A stretch of 64,000 bases of DNA from Longispora albida DSM 44784 (GTDB lineage Bacteria > Actinomycetota > Actinomycetes > Mycobacteriales > Micromonosporaceae): positions 499,972-563,971 of the forward strand of contig NZ_KB903833.1 in NCBI RefSeq assembly GCF_000379825.1. Direction: 5' to 3'. Positions 63,892 to 64,000 of this stretch are shown piece by piece (the first letter of the stretch is position 1; each line of letters starts with the position of its first letter). The notes beneath the pieces are model-generated. The model did not search any database. It was not told the DNA's origin and saw only the letters and a program-made list of their open reading frames with translations. The position numbers were made by a program, and so were the translations under genes.

Positions 63892-64000
63892 TTTGCGAGA
63901 ATAGCCGCCTTGAACTGCGCCACGTAGTCACCGAGTGACCACTTCGGCGACCAGCCCAGGTCACGGGCCTTGTCGGAGTCGGCAGCACCGCGGACCCGCT
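63888..64000 (-). CDS. Sugar-nucleotide epimerase/dehydratase-like protein, C-terminal end only
   Basis: Only the last 37 codons lie in the window; the gene continues past the right edge. They read ...GAADSDKARDLGWSPKWSL then DYVAQF and end LAK. The ADSDKARDLGWSPKWSL pattern is typical of the C-terminus of NAD-dependent epimerase/dehydratases. Its TGA overlaps the kinase GTG, so the two are coupled. Confidence 0.6.
   Translation of the reverse strand, partial: RVRGAADSDKARDLGWSPKWSLGDYVAQFKAAILAK

Overview
The window is chromosomal DNA of a high-G+C actinomycete (about 70% G+C by eye). Supporting traits are the mycothiol-dependent-isomerase fold, the clpP1-clpP2-clpX set, a translational ileS T-box, a Rho protein with a long charged insertion, many GTG/TTG starts and many ATGA/GTGA gene overlaps. 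The gene order (argS-lysA-hom-thrC, rho-rpmE-prfA, rplU-rpmA-obg, valS-folC-ndk, tig-clpP1P2X) is the housekeeping backbone of this group. Micromonosporales is my best guess at order, but that is inference. Almost everything is on the minus strand.

Region by region. 1-4.7 kb: prfA and rpmE, then a three-gene accessory cassette transcribed as an ADP-ribose hydrolase (microbial PARG fold), a T4 Rnl1-like RNA ligase and a T4-like polynucleotide kinase/phosphatase. This looks like a host-encoded RNA repair module and is the most interesting locus here. 4.7-15.3 kb: rho, thrB, two inserted genes (a plus-strand membrane protein and an MFS exporter), then thrC, hom, lysA and argS (aspartate-family amino acids plus an aminoacyl-tRNA synthetase). 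15.4-26.5 kb: membrane proteins DUF3105 and DUF305, holA, a mycothiol-type DinB protein, comEC/comEA, DegV, a lipoprotein, a histidine phosphatase, rsfS and nadD. 26.6-33.1 kb: pepN divergent from trpS; trpS is preceded by a complete Trp-Trp leader-peptide attenuator; then obg, rpmA and rplU. 33.1-41.3 kb: a lipoprotein, RNase E/G, the DUF2344/radical-SAM pair, a proline/glutamine-rich membrane protein and plsC. 41.4-53.2 kb: ileS with its T-box, a membrane-VOC fusion protein, ndk, DUF4233, folC, a small ORF, valS and two membrane-anchored proteins. 53.2-59.5 kb: a nitrilase-family amidase, a PrmC-like methyltransferase, clpX, clpP2, clpP1 and tig. 59.6-64 kb: tRNA-Pro(TGG), tRNA-Gly(TCC), DUF4291, an unrecognised gene coupled to a tyrosine phosphatase, an atypical Ser/Thr protein kinase and the 3' end of a sugar-nucleotide epimerase-like gene.

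Much of the content serves translation and RNA fate: release factor 1, L31, L27, L21, Obg, RsfS, four aminoacyl-tRNA synthetases, RNase E/G, Rho, trigger factor and Clp. Synthetase control appears in two forms: ribosome-mediated attenuation (trpS) and tRNA sensing (ileS). Intrinsic terminators with long perfect stems mark most transcription-unit ends. One palindrome family (core GTGGGACCCCTCATG) occurs twice, about 11.8 kb apart. No CRISPR array, transposase, integrase or replication origin was seen.
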